This document shows positions 9,161 to 17,870 of a DNA stretch of 64,000 nucleotides, piece after piece. Both the position numbers and the translations under genes were made by a program. The DNA comes from Dechloromonas sp. Dech2017. GTDB lineage: Bacteria; Pseudomonadota; Gammaproteobacteria; Burkholderiales; Rhodocyclaceae. Numbering within the stretch: position 1 is the stretch's first letter; each line of letters opens with the position of its first letter. Where the stretch lies: contig SSXW01000009.1 in the NCBI GenBank assembly GCA_009469585.1, positions 51,630 to 115,629 on the forward strand, written 5' to 3'. A model generated the notes under the pieces. That model did no database searches and was not told where the DNA came from. It worked only from the letters and a program-made list of their open reading frames with translations.

Positions 9161-9731
9161 ACGCCGACCTGCCAATCCCGAACGGCCGGCCACGGCCCGC
9201 CTGTTCTTCGCCCTATGGCCGACCCCGGTTATCGCTGACAGCCTCGGCGAGACCGCCCGGCAGGCCGCCGCAAGGTTCGGCGGGCGACCGACCCGGCCGG
9301 AAACCATCCACCTGACGCTGGCTTTCCTCGGCGACCAGCCGACAAGCAGCCTGCCCGGGCTGGTCGCCGCCGCTGCCAGCGTCCGGGCCGCCGCTTTCGA
9401 TCTGACCATGAGCCACACCGGCTTCTGGCCGCGCCAACGCCTGATCTGGGCCGGGGTGGCCGATTCGCCGCCCTTGTCGTCGCTGCACGCCGGGCTGGGC
9501 GAGGCCCTGGCTGCGGCCGGCTACCGGCTGGCCTCGGAGCCGCGACCCTTCCGGCCGCACCTGACGCTGGTGCGCCGGATGCGGGCCGACGGCGAGTCGG
9601 CAAGCGCCGCCGACCTGCCGTCCATCGCCCCCATTGCCTGGCCGTGCCGACGTTTCGTGCTGGTCCAATCGACCCCCGGGCCATCCGGTTCGGCCTATCG
9701 CGTCATCGAGGAATTTCCGCTCGCCGATTAA
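9150..9731 (+). CDS. thpR: RNA 2',3'-cyclic phosphodiesterase (ThpR/LigT, 2H family)
   Basis: A 2H-phosphoesterase superfamily protein of about 193 residues. Both HxTx signatures are present: HLTLAFLG in the N-terminal half and HLTLVRR in the C-terminal half, with the usual FFALWP strand near the start. Such enzymes open 2',3'-cyclic phosphates on RNA; the in vivo substrate is unknown. A GTG at 9150 is taken as the start because it is the only usable codon between the ispF region and the conserved FFALWP; it overlaps ispF by 11 bases, so the gene is probably the third cistron of the isp operon. Confidence 0.88.
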   Translation: MLAERRPANPERPATARLFFALWPTPVIADSLGETARQAAARFGGRPTRPETIHLTLAFLGDQPTSSLPGLVAAAASVRAAAFDLTMSHTGFWPRQRLIWAGVADSPPLSSLHAGLGEALAAAGYRLASEPRPFRPHLTLVRRMRADGESASAADLPSIAPIAWPCRRFVLVQSTPGPSGSAYRVIEEFPLAD

Positions 9732-9862
9732 GTTGGCGAATGGCGGTATTTGTCGTCGGTCGGCGATTTGGCCTAAAGTTTTCCCGCCAGATGTCGCTTA
9801 TAGTCATCAATGACAACCACAGCGACGTTCGGGGGATGCGGGGCGTTGCTCGAGGAGGGGGT

Positions 9863-12802
9863 TTGACGGTAGAACGGAGTGCCGATTCCGGTGCCGTGTT
9901 GCGCGTATTGCTGGTCGAGGCGACCGAACGCGACCGGCAGCGCTTGCTCGATGCGCTGGAAGGCGGCTATGCGCTGCATTCGGCGGCGGCGAGCGATCGC
10001 CCCGGGCTGGAAAAAGCGCTGCGCGATGCGACGTGGGATATCGTGCTGCTCGCCTGTTCACTGCCCGGCCTGCCCTCCGGCGAGGCGCTCGAGGTGCTGC
10101 GCCGGATGGCGCCGGATGTGCCGGTGGTGCTGACCATAGAGCGCGGGGCCCGGGAGTTTCCCTTCGAACTGCTCGAACACGGCGCCTGCGATTTCGTCTT
10201 CAAGAGCAATCCGGCCCGCTTGTTCGCCGTCGTCGAGCGCGAATGCGCCAGGCTGCAAGCGCCGGACGGCAGGGAACTCGATGCCGTTGTAACGGAACGC
10301 ATCCCGCAGCTCGACGCCGGCGTCTTCCGGTTTTTCCAGCTGGCCAGCAATATTCCCGAGTGCTACTGGCTGACCGATGCGGCGTCCCAGAAACCGACCT
10401 ACGTCAGCAAGGGCTACGAGCAGATCTGGGGGCGCAGCGTCGATGCGCTCTACGCCGATGGCCGGGACTGGCAGAAGTTCGTCCACCCCGGCGATCGCGA
10501 TCGGGTCGTTGCCGCCATGCGCGCCCACCGGCTGGGCGGCATGGATATCCGTTTCCGCGTCCAGCGGCCGGGCGAGGGGGTGCGCTGGCTGCATGTCCGC
10601 AATTTCCCGCTGCGTGACGACGAGGGGCGGACCGTCAGCGTCGGCGGCGTGGCCAGCGATATTTCCAGCCAGCTCGGCGAGCAGCCGAAATCGCCGTATT
10701 TCGCCCATTTCGATGCCCTGACCGCGCTGCCCAACCAGCTGATGTTCTACGATCAGGTGCAGCGGGCGCTGGCCCTGGCCCGCCGGCAGGACACCATGCT
10801 CTACCTGATGGTGGTCGACCTCGATCGCTTCCGCGAACTGAACCAGACGCTGGGTCACGTTTCCGGCGACGAGTTGCTGCGCCAGGTGGCCGGGCGGCTT
10901 TCCGGTTCGCTGCGTGAATCGGACGTGGTCGGCCGCCTTGGTGGCGACGTTTTTGGGGTCATGATGCCCGACGTGCAGGACAACGAGCAGGCCGGCATCG
11001 TCGCCCGCCGCATCATCGACACGCTGATCCAGCCGATCCGCGTCGAAGGCCGCGAGGTATTCGCCACGGCCAGCCTGGGCATCGTCGCCTATCCCGAGGA
11101 CGGCGACGATGTGCACTCGCTGATTTCCAACGCCGAGGTTGCCCTGCGCCACGCCAAGGGGCAGGGGCGCAACCGCTATCACTATTACGCGGCGGGGATG
11201 CAGGAGGACACCCGCGAGCGCCTGATCCTCGAGACCGACCTGCGCAACGCCACCTTGCGCCAGGAATTCATCCTCCATTACCAGGCCAAGGCGAGCTGCG
11301 CCAACGGCCGGGTCACCGGGGCCGAGGCCTTGCTGCGCTGGCAGCATCCGCAACGCGGCGTGGTGCCGCCCGACCAGTTCATCCCGCTGCTCGAGGAAAC
11401 CGGGCTGATCGTCCAGGTCGGCCGCTGGGTGCTCGAGGAGGCCTGCCGCCAACTGGTCGAATGGCAGGGCGCCGGGCTGGACATCCCCAGCGTTTCGGTC
11501 AACCTGTCGGCCCGCCAGCTGCAATCGGAAACCCTGTTGGCCGATGTCGCCACCGTGCTGCTGCAGACCGGCCTGGAACCGGCCTGCCTCGACCTGGAAA
11601 TCACCGAGAGCATGCTGATGGACAACGCCGAAACGGCTATCCGGACGCTCGCCGCGTTGAAACAGAAGGGGGTCAGCATCTCGCTCGACGATTTCGGCAC
11701 CGGCTATTCCAGCCTGGCCTATCTCAAGCGTTTCCCGCTCGATGCCGTCAAGGTTGACCGCTCCTTCGTGCAGGACATCACCGCCGATTCCGACGATGCC
11801 TCGATCACCCGGGCGGTGATCACCATGGCCCACCACCTCAAGCTCAAGGTGGTGGCCGAGGGCGTCGAGACCGAGGAGCAGCTGGCCCTGCTCATTTCCC
11901 ACCAGTGCGACGTCATCCAGGGCTATTTCTTCTCGCGTCCGCTGTCGGCACCGGCCATGACCGAACTGCTCACCCTCGACAAATGCCTGCCGGACAACCT
12001 GCTGCGCACCGGGGCGCGCAAGCCGATGGTGCTCTTTGCTGCGGTCGACGGCTTTGATGGCGTTATTTCGGAATTGCAGCGCGACGGGCACCGGGTGTGC
12101 AAGGTGCCGGACGAAGCAGCAGCCGCCCAGTGGTTTACCGGCAGCCTGGTCGATGTGCTGGTCTGCGGCGCCCCGCACAAGGCCTTCGACACCCTGTCGC
12201 TGATCCGCCAGGCGGCCGAGGCCCAGCCCAAGTGCGAGCGCATCCTGGTCGCCGACAGCCGCCAGTGGCAGCGCAAGACGGTGATGGCCCTGAGCAGCGC
12301 CGGTCTGCTCCATCGGGCCGTCCATCTACCCCTCGACGCGGCGGCCTTCCGTGCCGTGATCGAGGAAACCATCGGTCGCCGGCATATATCCGACGAATAC
12401 AGCCGCTTGTCGCACCAGGTCGAAGTGGTCGAGCGCCAACTTGTGCGCTGCGAGGCCGAATGCCAGCGCCTGAACGAGGAAAACCAGGCGCTGCTGCTCG
12501 AGAAGGGCAGCGGCTTCCGCTTGCTGCACGAGGTATTGGCCGCCCTGCCGCAACCGGCCATCGGCATCGATTCCGACGGCCTGGTCGCGCTGGCCAGCGC
12601 CGCCGCCCTCGAGCGCTTCGCCGGGCGCGGCCTAGCGCCGGGCGTGCCGCTGCTCGCCGCCTTGCCGGAAGTGGTCGACCTGCTCGACGGCGATCGCGTC
12701 CGCATCGACGGCGAAGACCATGTCGTGCGCTGGCGAACGACCGGCTGCGATACGTCCGGTTCGGGTCGCCTGCTGCTTCTCGAGAAGGTGGTGCGGTCAT
12801 GA
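9863..12802 (+). CDS. Multidomain c-di-GMP protein: degenerate receiver, PAS, GGDEF (GGDVF), EAL, C-terminal receiver/PAS-like region
   Basis: About 979 residues, cytoplasmic. Order: receiver-like domain (~10-125) whose phosphorylation site reads LLACSLPG, so the acceptor Asp is Ala; PAS (~165-290, with [13 protein letters not shown] and [14 protein letters not shown]); GGDEF (~310-465) with GGDVF near 359; EAL (~475-725) with EALLRW near 487 and the catalytic patches [27 protein letters not shown] and AEGVET intact; a second receiver-like segment lacking an acceptor Asp; a coiled coil (~840-880); and a PAS-like end. Phosphodiesterase activity is likely and cyclase activity doubtful. A TTG at 9863 is preferred because AGGAGG lies four bases upstream; an ATG at 9836 is the alternative. 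Its stop overlaps the next gene (ATGA). Confidence 0.9.
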   Translation: MTVERSADSGAVLRVLLVEATERDRQRLLDALEGGYALHSAAASDRPGLEKALRDATWDIVLLACSLPGLPSGEALEVLRRMAPDVPVVLTIERGAREFPFELLEHGACDFVFKSNPARLFAVVERECARLQAPDGRELDAVVTERIPQLDAGVFRFFQLASNIPECYWLTDAASQKPTYVSKGYEQIWGRSVDALYADGRDWQKFVHPGDRDRVVAAMRAHRLGGMDIRFRVQRPGEGVRWLHVRNFPLRDDEGRTVSVGGVASDISSQLGEQPKSPYFAHFDALTALPNQLMFYDQVQRALALARRQDTMLYLMVVDLDRFRELNQTLGHVSGDELLRQVAGRLSGSLRESDVVGRLGGDVFGVMMPDVQDNEQAGIVARRIIDTLIQPIRVEGREVFATASLGIVAYPEDGDDVHSLISNAEVALRHAKGQGRNRYHYYAAGMQEDTRERLILETDLRNATLRQEFILHYQAKASCANGRVTGAEALLRWQHPQRGVVPPDQFIPLLEETGLIVQVGRWVLEEACRQLVEWQGAGLDIPSVSVNLSARQLQSETLLADVATVLLQTGLEPACLDLEITESMLMDNAETAIRTLAALKQKGVSISLDDFGTGYSSLAYLKRFPLDAVKVDRSFVQDITADSDDASITRAVITMAHHLKLKVVAEGVETEEQLALLISHQCDVIQGYFFSRPLSAPAMTELLTLDKCLPDNLLRTGARKPMVLFAAVDGFDGVISELQRDGHRVCKVPDEAAAAQWFTGSLVDVLVCGAPHKAFDTLSLIRQAAEAQPKCERILVADSRQWQRKTVMALSSAGLLHRAVHLPLDAAAFRAVIEETIGRRHISDEYSRLSHQVEVVERQLVRCEAECQRLNEENQALLLEKGSGFRLLHEVLAALPQPAIGIDSDGLVALASAAALERFAGRGLAPGVPLLAALPEVVDLLDGDRVRIDGEDHVVRWRTTGCDTSGSGRLLLLEKVVRS

Positions 12803-13119
12803 GAACCCGGCAAGCCATGCCCATCGACGACGTCGAGCCGGGTAGCCGCCTGGCCGTTTCGCTGTGCGACGTCGGGGGGCGGGTGCTGGTCCCGGCCGGC
12901 GCCGAACTTACCGACCGCCTGCTCGAAGCCCTGCGCCGGCGCGGTATCGACGAACTGGTCGTGGAACGGGAGGCGGTCATCGACCACGAAGCCCTGGCGG
13001 CGCTGCGGGCGCGCATCGACCAGCGCCTGGCGCGGCGTTTTCGCCAGGCCGGCGATGGCCTGGAAACCCGGCTGCTCTACCAGGCGGTGCATGATTTTTG
13101 TCTGGAGCACGAAGCATGA
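12799..13119 (+). CDS. Small DUF3391-like protein coupled to GGDEF-EAL and HDOD genes
   Basis: 106 residues. The N-terminal half ([32 protein letters not shown]...[11 protein letters not shown]) resembles the small domain that precedes HD-GYP phosphodiesterase domains (DUF3391-like: 'G..LA..V.D..G..LL..G..LT'), but no HD-GYP follows; the remainder is a charged helical segment ending [14 protein letters not shown]. It overlaps the upstream GGDEF-EAL gene and the downstream HDOD gene, each by four bases, so it acts with them, perhaps as an adaptor (inference). Confidence 0.72.
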   Translation: MRTRQAMPIDDVEPGSRLAVSLCDVGGRVLVPAGAELTDRLLEALRRRGIDELVVEREAVIDHEALAALRARIDQRLARRFRQAGDGLETRLLYQAVHDFCLEHEA

Positions 13120-13958
13120 GCCGCCTGAACGCCGACGATGTCCTGGGGCGCCTGCGCCAGTTGCCGGCCCTGCCCACGGTCGTCGTCGAACTGCTCGCCT
13201 CGTTCGGCGACGACGACGTCGATATCGGCGGCCTGTCCCGGCTGATCGCCCGCGACCAGGGGCTGGCCACCCGCCTGCTGCGCGTCGCCAACTCCTCGTT
13301 CTACGGGTTGTCGGGCAAGGTGGCGACGATCAACGACGCGATTGCCGTCCTCGGTTTCAGTGCCGTGCGCAGCATGGTGCTGGCGGTCGGCGTCAATGGC
13401 GCCTTCCCGGCCGGGCAGTGCCCGGGATTCGACCGCCAGGCCTATGTCCGGCACGGCGTCGGGGTCGGCCTGGCAGCCCGAACCCTGGCCCGCCAGGCCG
13501 GGCGCAATGCCGAACTGGCCTTCACCGGCGGCATCCTGCACGACATCGGGGTGCTTGTCCTGGCCACCTGTTTTCCCCAGGCCTATGGCGAGGCGCTGGC
13601 TTACCGCGAGCGCCACGACTGCCTGCCCATCGTCGCCGAGCGCGACATCGTCGGTCTCGATCATGCGGCGGTCGGCGGCTTGCTGGCCGATGCCTGGCTG
13701 TTTCCTGCCGCCTTGCGGGCGGCGCTGGCCGCCCACCATGCGCCGGCCGAGTCAACCGCCGACCAGCCGGCCGACCTGATCCATGTCGCCGACGCCATCG
13801 CCCACGCCCTGGGTCTGGCCGGTTCGCTCGACGAGATGGTGCAGCCGGTGGACCGCACGGCCTGGCACCGCCTGGGCCTCGATCAGCAGAAAATTGCCGC
13901 CGTGCTGCCCCAGGTCGTGGCCGGCCTGGACGAGGCCTGCCTCGTCTTCAGCGCCTGA
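13116..13958 (+). CDS. HDOD domain protein
   Basis: 280 residues, essentially one HDOD domain, the signalling relative of HD hydrolases. Visible patches: LPALPTVVVELLASF, DQGLATRLLRVANSSFYGLSGKVATINDAIAVLGFSAVRSMVLAV, then GGILHDIGVLVLA near residue 140, and LDHAAVGGLLADAWLFP. Unlike many HDOD proteins an HD pair is present (LHDIG), but the remaining metal ligands of true HD-GYP enzymes are not obvious. It is the last gene of the c-di-GMP operon and converges with the histidine kinase gene, the two stops overlapping by 11 bases. Confidence 0.9.
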   Translation: MSRLNADDVLGRLRQLPALPTVVVELLASFGDDDVDIGGLSRLIARDQGLATRLLRVANSSFYGLSGKVATINDAIAVLGFSAVRSMVLAVGVNGAFPAGQCPGFDRQAYVRHGVGVGLAARTLARQAGRNAELAFTGGILHDIGVLVLATCFPQAYGEALAYRERHDCLPIVAERDIVGLDHAAVGGLLADAWLFPAALRAALAAHHAPAESTADQPADLIHVADAIAHALGLAGSLDEMVQPVDRTAWHRLGLDQQKIAAVLPQVVAGLDEACLVFSA

Positions 13959-15252
13959 CCGGCAGGACCAGCCGCGCGATCAGGCCGCCCCCGGGGTTGG
14001 GCAGCAGCTCGAGCCGCCCGTCGTGCAGGCGGGCGACACGGTCGACGATGGCCAGTCCCAGCCCGGTGCCGCCGGCATCGGTGCGGGCCGTTTCGAGGCG
14101 GGTGAAAGGGCGCTTCAGGCGGTCGATTTCGGCGGCCGGTATGCCCGGGCCGCGATCGGCGATTTCCAGGCGAATTTCGCCGTCGACCGCAGCAGCGGTC
14201 AGCGTGATGTCGCCGCCGCCGTACTTGGCGGCGTTGTCGATCAGGTTGGTGACCGCGCGGATCACCGCCTTCGGGCGCAACAGCGCGTCGGGCAGGGGGG
14301 CGATGGCGGCGACCAGGGCGCGGCCGATGCGGCTCTGGCGTTCGGCGACGGCGGCGAGCAGCGGCCCGAGGTCGGTGAGGATGGCGGTTTCGCCGGATTC
14401 GTCCCGGGCGTAGTCCATGAATTGCGAGATCACCGCTTCCATCTGCTCGATGTCGGCGATTACCGCCTGCCGGGCCTCGTCGCTGGCCATGCTCATTTCG
14501 GCCTCGAGGCGCAGCCGGGTGAGCGGCGTGCGCAGGTCGTGGGAAATGCCGGCCAGCACCTCCGAGCGGTCGCGCTGGTGGCGGTCGAGGTCGGCCGCCA
14601 TGGCGTTGAAGGCGGTGGCCAGCCGGGACAGTTCCTCGGCCCCGTCTTCCGGCAAGGGTTCGGGAATCTGGCCGCGTCCGACGGTCTCGGCCGAGCGGGC
14701 CATGGCCTTCAGCGGCCGGCTGATGCGCGAGGCGATCAGCCAGGCGATGGCCAGGGCGAGGACGACGGCGAGCAGGGCCCAAGCCAGCCAGTGCGTGGCG
14801 AAATCGCGGGTCGCCCGCTCGCGGGGCAGGACCAGCCAGTATTCCTCCGAGTCGGCCTCGTCGAGGCGGAAGCTGACCCAGAACCCGCTGACCCCGTCGA
14901 CACTGGCCGCGATGCGCGTCCGTTCACCCAGCCGGACAACCAGCTCGCGTTGCAGCAGGCGGTGGAAGCGGCTTTCCGGCATGGCCACCACCTCGTCGTG
15001 CGGCTCGGCGGGCAGCAGGCGGATGTCCTCGCGGGTCACGAAATCCATGAACAGGCCGAGGCGCTTTTCCGGCGCCGCGGCGAACAGCGAGGCGCGGATC
15101 AGGTTGACCGCCGAAGCCGCCAGCTGTGCGGTCTCCCGGGCCCGCGGTTCGGCGTCGATGTAGCGGAACAGGCTGAGCCAGCCGGCCGTGCTCAACAGGA
15201 CGAGCAGCGCCAGCAGCAGGAAAGTGCGCGCCAGCAGCGTGCGCGGCATCAT
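13948..15252 (-). CDS. EnvZ-type sensor histidine kinase
   Basis: 434 residues. A short cytoplasmic start, membrane segment 1 (LLLALLVLLSTAGWLSLF), a periplasmic domain of about 125 residues, membrane segment 2 (ALLAVVLALAIAWLIA), HAMP, H-box SHDLRTPLTRL near residue 240, N-box DNAAKYGG, and G-boxes DRGPGIP and GGTGLGLAIV. It is the natural partner of the ompR-type regulator upstream; such pairs usually overlap or abut, but here a ~240-bp element with terminal inverted repeats separates them. Two adjacent ATG codons (15252 and 15249) can start it; the first overlaps the TGA of the element's ORF. The ligand sensed cannot be read from the sequence. Confidence 0.93.
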   Translation of the reverse strand: MMPRTLLARTFLLLALLVLLSTAGWLSLFRYIDAEPRARETAQLAASAVNLIRASLFAAAPEKRLGLFMDFVTREDIRLLPAEPHDEVVAMPESRFHRLLQRELVVRLGERTRIAASVDGVSGFWVSFRLDEADSEEYWLVLPRERATRDFATHWLAWALLAVVLALAIAWLIASRISRPLKAMARSAETVGRGQIPEPLPEDGAEELSRLATAFNAMAADLDRHQRDRSEVLAGISHDLRTPLTRLRLEAEMSMASDEARQAVIADIEQMEAVISQFMDYARDESGETAILTDLGPLLAAVAERQSRIGRALVAAIAPLPDALLRPKAVIRAVTNLIDNAAKYGGGDITLTAAAVDGEIRLEIADRGPGIPAAEIDRLKRPFTRLETARTDAGGTGLGLAIVDRVARLHDGRLELLPNPGGGLIARLVLPVRR

Positions 15253-15491
15253 CCTTGAAACCTCAGTTGGACGCGGCCGATGGCGCGTTTGGACGGGATG
15301 GCCGGCGCGAAGCGACGAGGCAGCAGGCTCATGCCTGCAAGGAGGAGCGACAAAGCCGGACGCCCGGCCAGACGTGCCAGCGGCCACGTAGCGCTGTCAC
15401 CTAACGGGTGAGTCGTATTAAGGGCGCCAAGGTCAGCTTCATGCGGCTGCTCAAGGCGAGATAAGCGGTCAACTGAGGTTTCAAGGATCAT
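15249..15491 (-). CDS. 80-codon ORF spanning the ompR/envZ element
   Basis: A reading frame that starts at an ATG overlapping the ompR TGA (ATGA) and ends with a TGA overlapping the envZ ATG, filling the whole inverted-repeat element. The 80-residue product (begins MILETSVDRLSRLEQPHEAD) has no recognised domain. Its main effect may be to keep ribosomes moving from ompR to envZ; whether the peptide matters is unknown. Confidence 0.3.
   Translation of the reverse strand: MILETSVDRLSRLEQPHEADLGALNTTHPLGDSATWPLARLAGRPALSLLLAGMSLLPRRFAPAIPSKRAIGRVQLRFQG
15251..15490. mobile_element. Candidate MITE between ompR and envZ
   Basis: About 240 bases bounded by near-perfect ~20-bp terminal inverted repeats: ATCCTTGAAACCTCAGTTG(G)AC at 15251-15272 and its complement GTCAACTGAGGTTTCAAGGAT at 15468-15488. 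Inside are smaller hairpins such as GCAGGC-TCAT-GCCTGC. It starts within the ompR stop and ends within the envZ start. No transposase is present, so it would be a non-autonomous element. The inverted repeats are seen directly; mobility is inference. Confidence 0.7.
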
Positions 15492-16213
15492 TCCTTGGTG
15501 GCGCCGTCCGGGATGAAGACGTAACCGAAGCCCCAGACCGTTTGCAGGTAGCGGGGCTGGGCCGGGTCGACCTCGACCAGCTTGCGCAGGCGCGACACCT
15601 GGACGTCGATGGCGCGGTCGAACGGCCCCTGCTCGCGGCCGCGGGCCAGCGCCATCAGCTTGTCGCGCGACAGCGGCTGGCGCGGGTGCTGGAGCAGCAC
15701 CTTGAGGACGGCGAATTCGCCGGTGGTCAGCGACTGGTTCTCGTCGCCGCGCTTCAGGGTGCGGGCGGCCAGGTCGACTTCGATGTTGCCGAAGCGGATG
15801 GTTTCCTGGGCGTCCTCCGGCGCGCCCGGCGGCTTGCTGCCCTGGCGGCGGAGCACGGCGTACATGCGGGCGAGCAGTTCGCGCGGGTTGAAGGGCTTGG
15901 GCAGGTAGTCGTCGGCGCCCATTTCGAGGCCGACGATGCGGTCCACCTCGTCGCCCTTGGCGGTCAGCATGATGATCGGCGTCTGGTCGCCCTGGCCGCG
16001 CAGGCGACGGCAGATGCTCAGGCCATCCTCGCCCGGCATCATCAGGTCGAGGACGATCAGGTGGAAATGTTCGCGGCTGTGCAGCTTGTCCATCTGCTGG
16101 CTGTCGGCCGCCGCCCTGACCTCGAAGCCCTGCTCGCCGAGGTAGCGGGTGAGCAGGTCGCGCAGGCGGGCATCGTCATCGACGACGAGGATGTGTTGGT
16201 GGGTTTCGTTCAT
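15488..16213 (-). CDS. ompR: OmpR-family response regulator
   Basis: 241 residues: receiver domain with acidic pocket VVDDD, phospho-acceptor Asp in LIVLDLMMPGEDG near residue 60, conserved Lys in DYLPKPFNPRELLAR, then an OmpR/PhoB winged helix (LTTGEFAVLKVLLQHPRQPLSRDKLM; the recognition-helix region AIDVQVSRLRKLVE; and VWGFGYVF). It strongly resembles OmpR itself. The start is the ATG at 16213, giving the normal MNETHQHILVVDDD start; the upstream frame extension is not conserved-looking. It is first in the two-component operon, with the kinase following after the inserted element, and is divergent from a small secreted Arg-rich protein gene. Confidence 0.93.
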   Translation of the reverse strand: MNETHQHILVVDDDARLRDLLTRYLGEQGFEVRAAADSQQMDKLHSREHFHLIVLDLMMPGEDGLSICRRLRGQGDQTPIIMLTAKGDEVDRIVGLEMGADDYLPKPFNPRELLARMYAVLRRQGSKPPGAPEDAQETIRFGNIEVDLAARTLKRGDENQSLTTGEFAVLKVLLQHPRQPLSRDKLMALARGREQGPFDRAIDVQVSRLRKLVEVDPAQPRYLQTVWGFGYVFIPDGATKE

Positions 16214-16365
16214 GCTGGCAAGGATAAGGTCGGCGGGAAAACGGGTTGCCGGAAATGGTAACAAGGATTGTCGCCGCTTCGCCGGGAAACATATTCTTAC
16301 ATCTGCGCCGGGTTGCCCCTGGCCGCCGGATGGACAATGATGGCAACTGGAACAACCGCCTTGCC

Positions 16366-16683
16366 ATGCCCGCCATCAAACGACGCCTCGCCTTTTCGCT
16401 CATGCTGCTCTGCCTGCTCGGCCCGGCCGGCGGCGCGCTGGCGCAAGGGTATTGGCGCGACATGCCGCCCGACGAAAGGCGCCAGATGCGCCAGGAAATG
16501 CGCGAGCAATGGCGGCAGGAGCGCGAATTCCGGCGCGAAATGCGCCGTGACGAGGGGGTCTCCCGCTGGCGCGATGTGCCGCAGGAGGACCGTCGCCGCC
16601 TGCGCGACGAGTTGCGCGAGCAGCGCGCCTGGCCGGATCGGCACGACGAGCGGGGCGGTTGGCGCGGCGGGCGGCGCGACTGA
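16366..16683 (+). CDS. Small secreted Arg-rich protein
   Basis: 105 residues with a clear signal peptide (basic MPAIKRR, hydrophobic LAFSLMLLCLLGPAGG, cleavage after ALA before QGYW). The mature part is strikingly rich in Arg, Glu, Met and Trp with repeating WRD-P-(D/E)-RR units (YWRDMPPDERRQMRQEM, RWRDVPQEDRRRLRDEL), so probably one or two amphipathic helices in the periplasm. It loosely resembles DUF3106-type or Spy-like periplasmic proteins. It is divergent from the ompR-type regulator, so control by that system is possible but untested. An ATG 36 bases upstream would put charged residues before the signal peptide. Confidence 0.72.
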   Translation: MPAIKRRLAFSLMLLCLLGPAGGALAQGYWRDMPPDERRQMRQEMREQWRQEREFRREMRRDEGVSRWRDVPQEDRRRLRDELREQRAWPDRHDERGGWRGGRRD

Positions 16684-16708
16684 ATTCCCGGTCGGGGTGT
16701 GCCTCCGG

Positions 16709-16714
16709 TAAAAT
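16709..16714 (+). promoter_or_regulatory. -10-like TAAAAT immediately upstream of tsaB
   Basis: CGGTAAAAT ends eight bases before the tsaB ATG. A start of transcription about seven bases downstream would leave little or no 5' leader. The heptamer is shared with ispD and ygiQ. Confidence 0.35.
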
Positions 16715-16722
16715 GGCCGCCC

Positions 16723-17412
16723 ATGCTGATTCTTGCCCTCGAAACCTCCACCGAGTCCGGTTCCTGCGCCTTGTGGCGGGACGGCGTGCTGTCCGAAAGG
16801 ATTTGCCCGCCCGGCCGTTCGCATTCGGAAACCCTGTTGCCGCTGGTTCGTGAACTGCTTGCCGAAGCCCGGGTCACCGTCGGCCAGCTCGATGCCATCG
16901 CCTTCGGCGCCGGTCCCGGCGCCTTCACCGGCCTGCGCGTCGCCTGCGGTGCGGCCCAGGGCCTGGCGGCGGCCAGCGGACGGCCGCTGGTTGCCGTGTG
17001 CGGACTGGAGGCGATGGCGACGGCAACCGGCGCGCCGCAGGTACTGGCCCTGCTCGATGCCCGCATGGGCGAGGTTTACGCCGGGCGCTACGTAGTTGGC
17101 AACGATGGCTGCATGCTGCACGGCGAGATCAAGGTTGTGGCACCTGAGGCCTTGGACTTGCCGGCCGGGCCGGGCTGGCTGGCTTGCGGCAACGCCCTGA
17201 CCGCCTACCCGGCGCTGGCCGCCCGCCTGCTCGCCGCCGGCATTTCCGGGCAAGCCGGCATCGTGCCGACGGCAGCGGCGGTGGCGCGGATTGCCGCCGG
17301 ACGGGCGGCGCGCGGCGAGGTGATCGATGCGGCGCTGGCCGCCCCGCTCTATGTCCGCGACAAGGTGGCGAAGACGGTAGCCGAGCGCCTGGGCGAGGGC
17401 GGCCGGGCGTGA
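16723..17412 (+). CDS. tsaB: tRNA threonylcarbamoyladenosine biosynthesis protein TsaB
   Basis: A component of the TsaB-TsaD-TsaE complex that adds threonylcarbamoyl to A37 of ANN-decoding tRNAs. 229 residues with the ASKHA-fold start (LILALETSTESGSCALW), RSHSETLLPLVRELL near residue 33 and FGAGPGAFTGLRVACGAAQGLA near 63, all typical. Its last bases overlap the GTG of rimI, which is the usual gene order in proteobacteria (tsaB-rimI). Confidence 0.96.
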   Translation: MLILALETSTESGSCALWRDGVLSERICPPGRSHSETLLPLVRELLAEARVTVGQLDAIAFGAGPGAFTGLRVACGAAQGLAAASGRPLVAVCGLEAMATATGAPQVLALLDARMGEVYAGRYVVGNDGCMLHGEIKVVAPEALDLPAGPGWLACGNALTAYPALAARLLAAGISGQAGIVPTAAAVARIAAGRAARGEVIDAALAAPLYVRDKVAKTVAERLGEGGRA

Positions 17413-17870
17413 ACGCGCTGAACATCCCGCTCGAATTCTTCCCGATGAATGCCGGCGATGTCGACTCGGTGGCGGCGCTGGAGTCCAGCCTGCAGGTCTT
17501 TCCCTGGTCGCGCGGCAATTTCGAGGATTCGCTGAAGGCCGGCTATGGCGTCTGGGTGGCCCGCCTGGGCGGCGAGCTGATCGGCTTCTCGGTGGTCATG
17601 TCGGTGATCGACGAGGCACACCTGCTGGCCATCGGCATCGCCAAGCGCTACCAGGGCCAGGGTTTCGGCGCCCGCATGCTGCGCCACGCGATGGAGTGCG
17701 CCCGGTTGGGCGGAGCCGGCCGGCTGTTCCTCGAAGTCCGCCCGTCCAACGAGCGGGCGGTGGCCCTGTATCGCCATTTCGGTTTCCGGGAAATCGGCCG
17801 GCGCCGCGACTACTATCCGGCCATCGTCGGCCGCGAGGATGCCCTGGTTTTCGACAAGGAGCTGAGATGA
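17409..17870 (+). CDS. rimI: Ribosomal protein S18 alanine N-acetyltransferase RimI
   Basis: A GNAT-family acetyltransferase that acetylates the N-terminal Ala of ribosomal protein S18. 153 residues. The acetyl-CoA loop RYQGQGFGARML is near residue 80, preceded by LLAIGIAK and followed by LFLEVRPSNERAVALYRHFGFREIGRRRDYYP, a classic RimI C-terminal half. The GTG at 17409 overlaps the tsaB stop and gives the expected length. It overlaps the glycosylase gene by four bases. Confidence 0.95.
   Translation: MNALNIPLEFFPMNAGDVDSVAALESSLQVFPWSRGNFEDSLKAGYGVWVARLGGELIGFSVVMSVIDEAHLLAIGIAKRYQGQGFGARMLRHAMECARLGGAGRLFLEVRPSNERAVALYRHFGFREIGRRRDYYPAIVGREDALVFDKELR

Noticed and set aside
12049..12084. 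Further GCTGCGGTCGAC match in the GGDEF-EAL gene
   Set aside because: Only the first 12 bases match; the A/T tract is missing, so it was not counted as a motif copy.
10058..12325. 755-residue leftward frame opposite the GGDEF-EAL gene
   Set aside because: Antisense shadow of a real multidomain gene, with no recognisable domain.
14158..14194. Motif-like run in the histidine kinase G-box region
   Set aside because: It encodes the conserved DGEIRLEIADRGPG stretch; coding constraint is sufficient.
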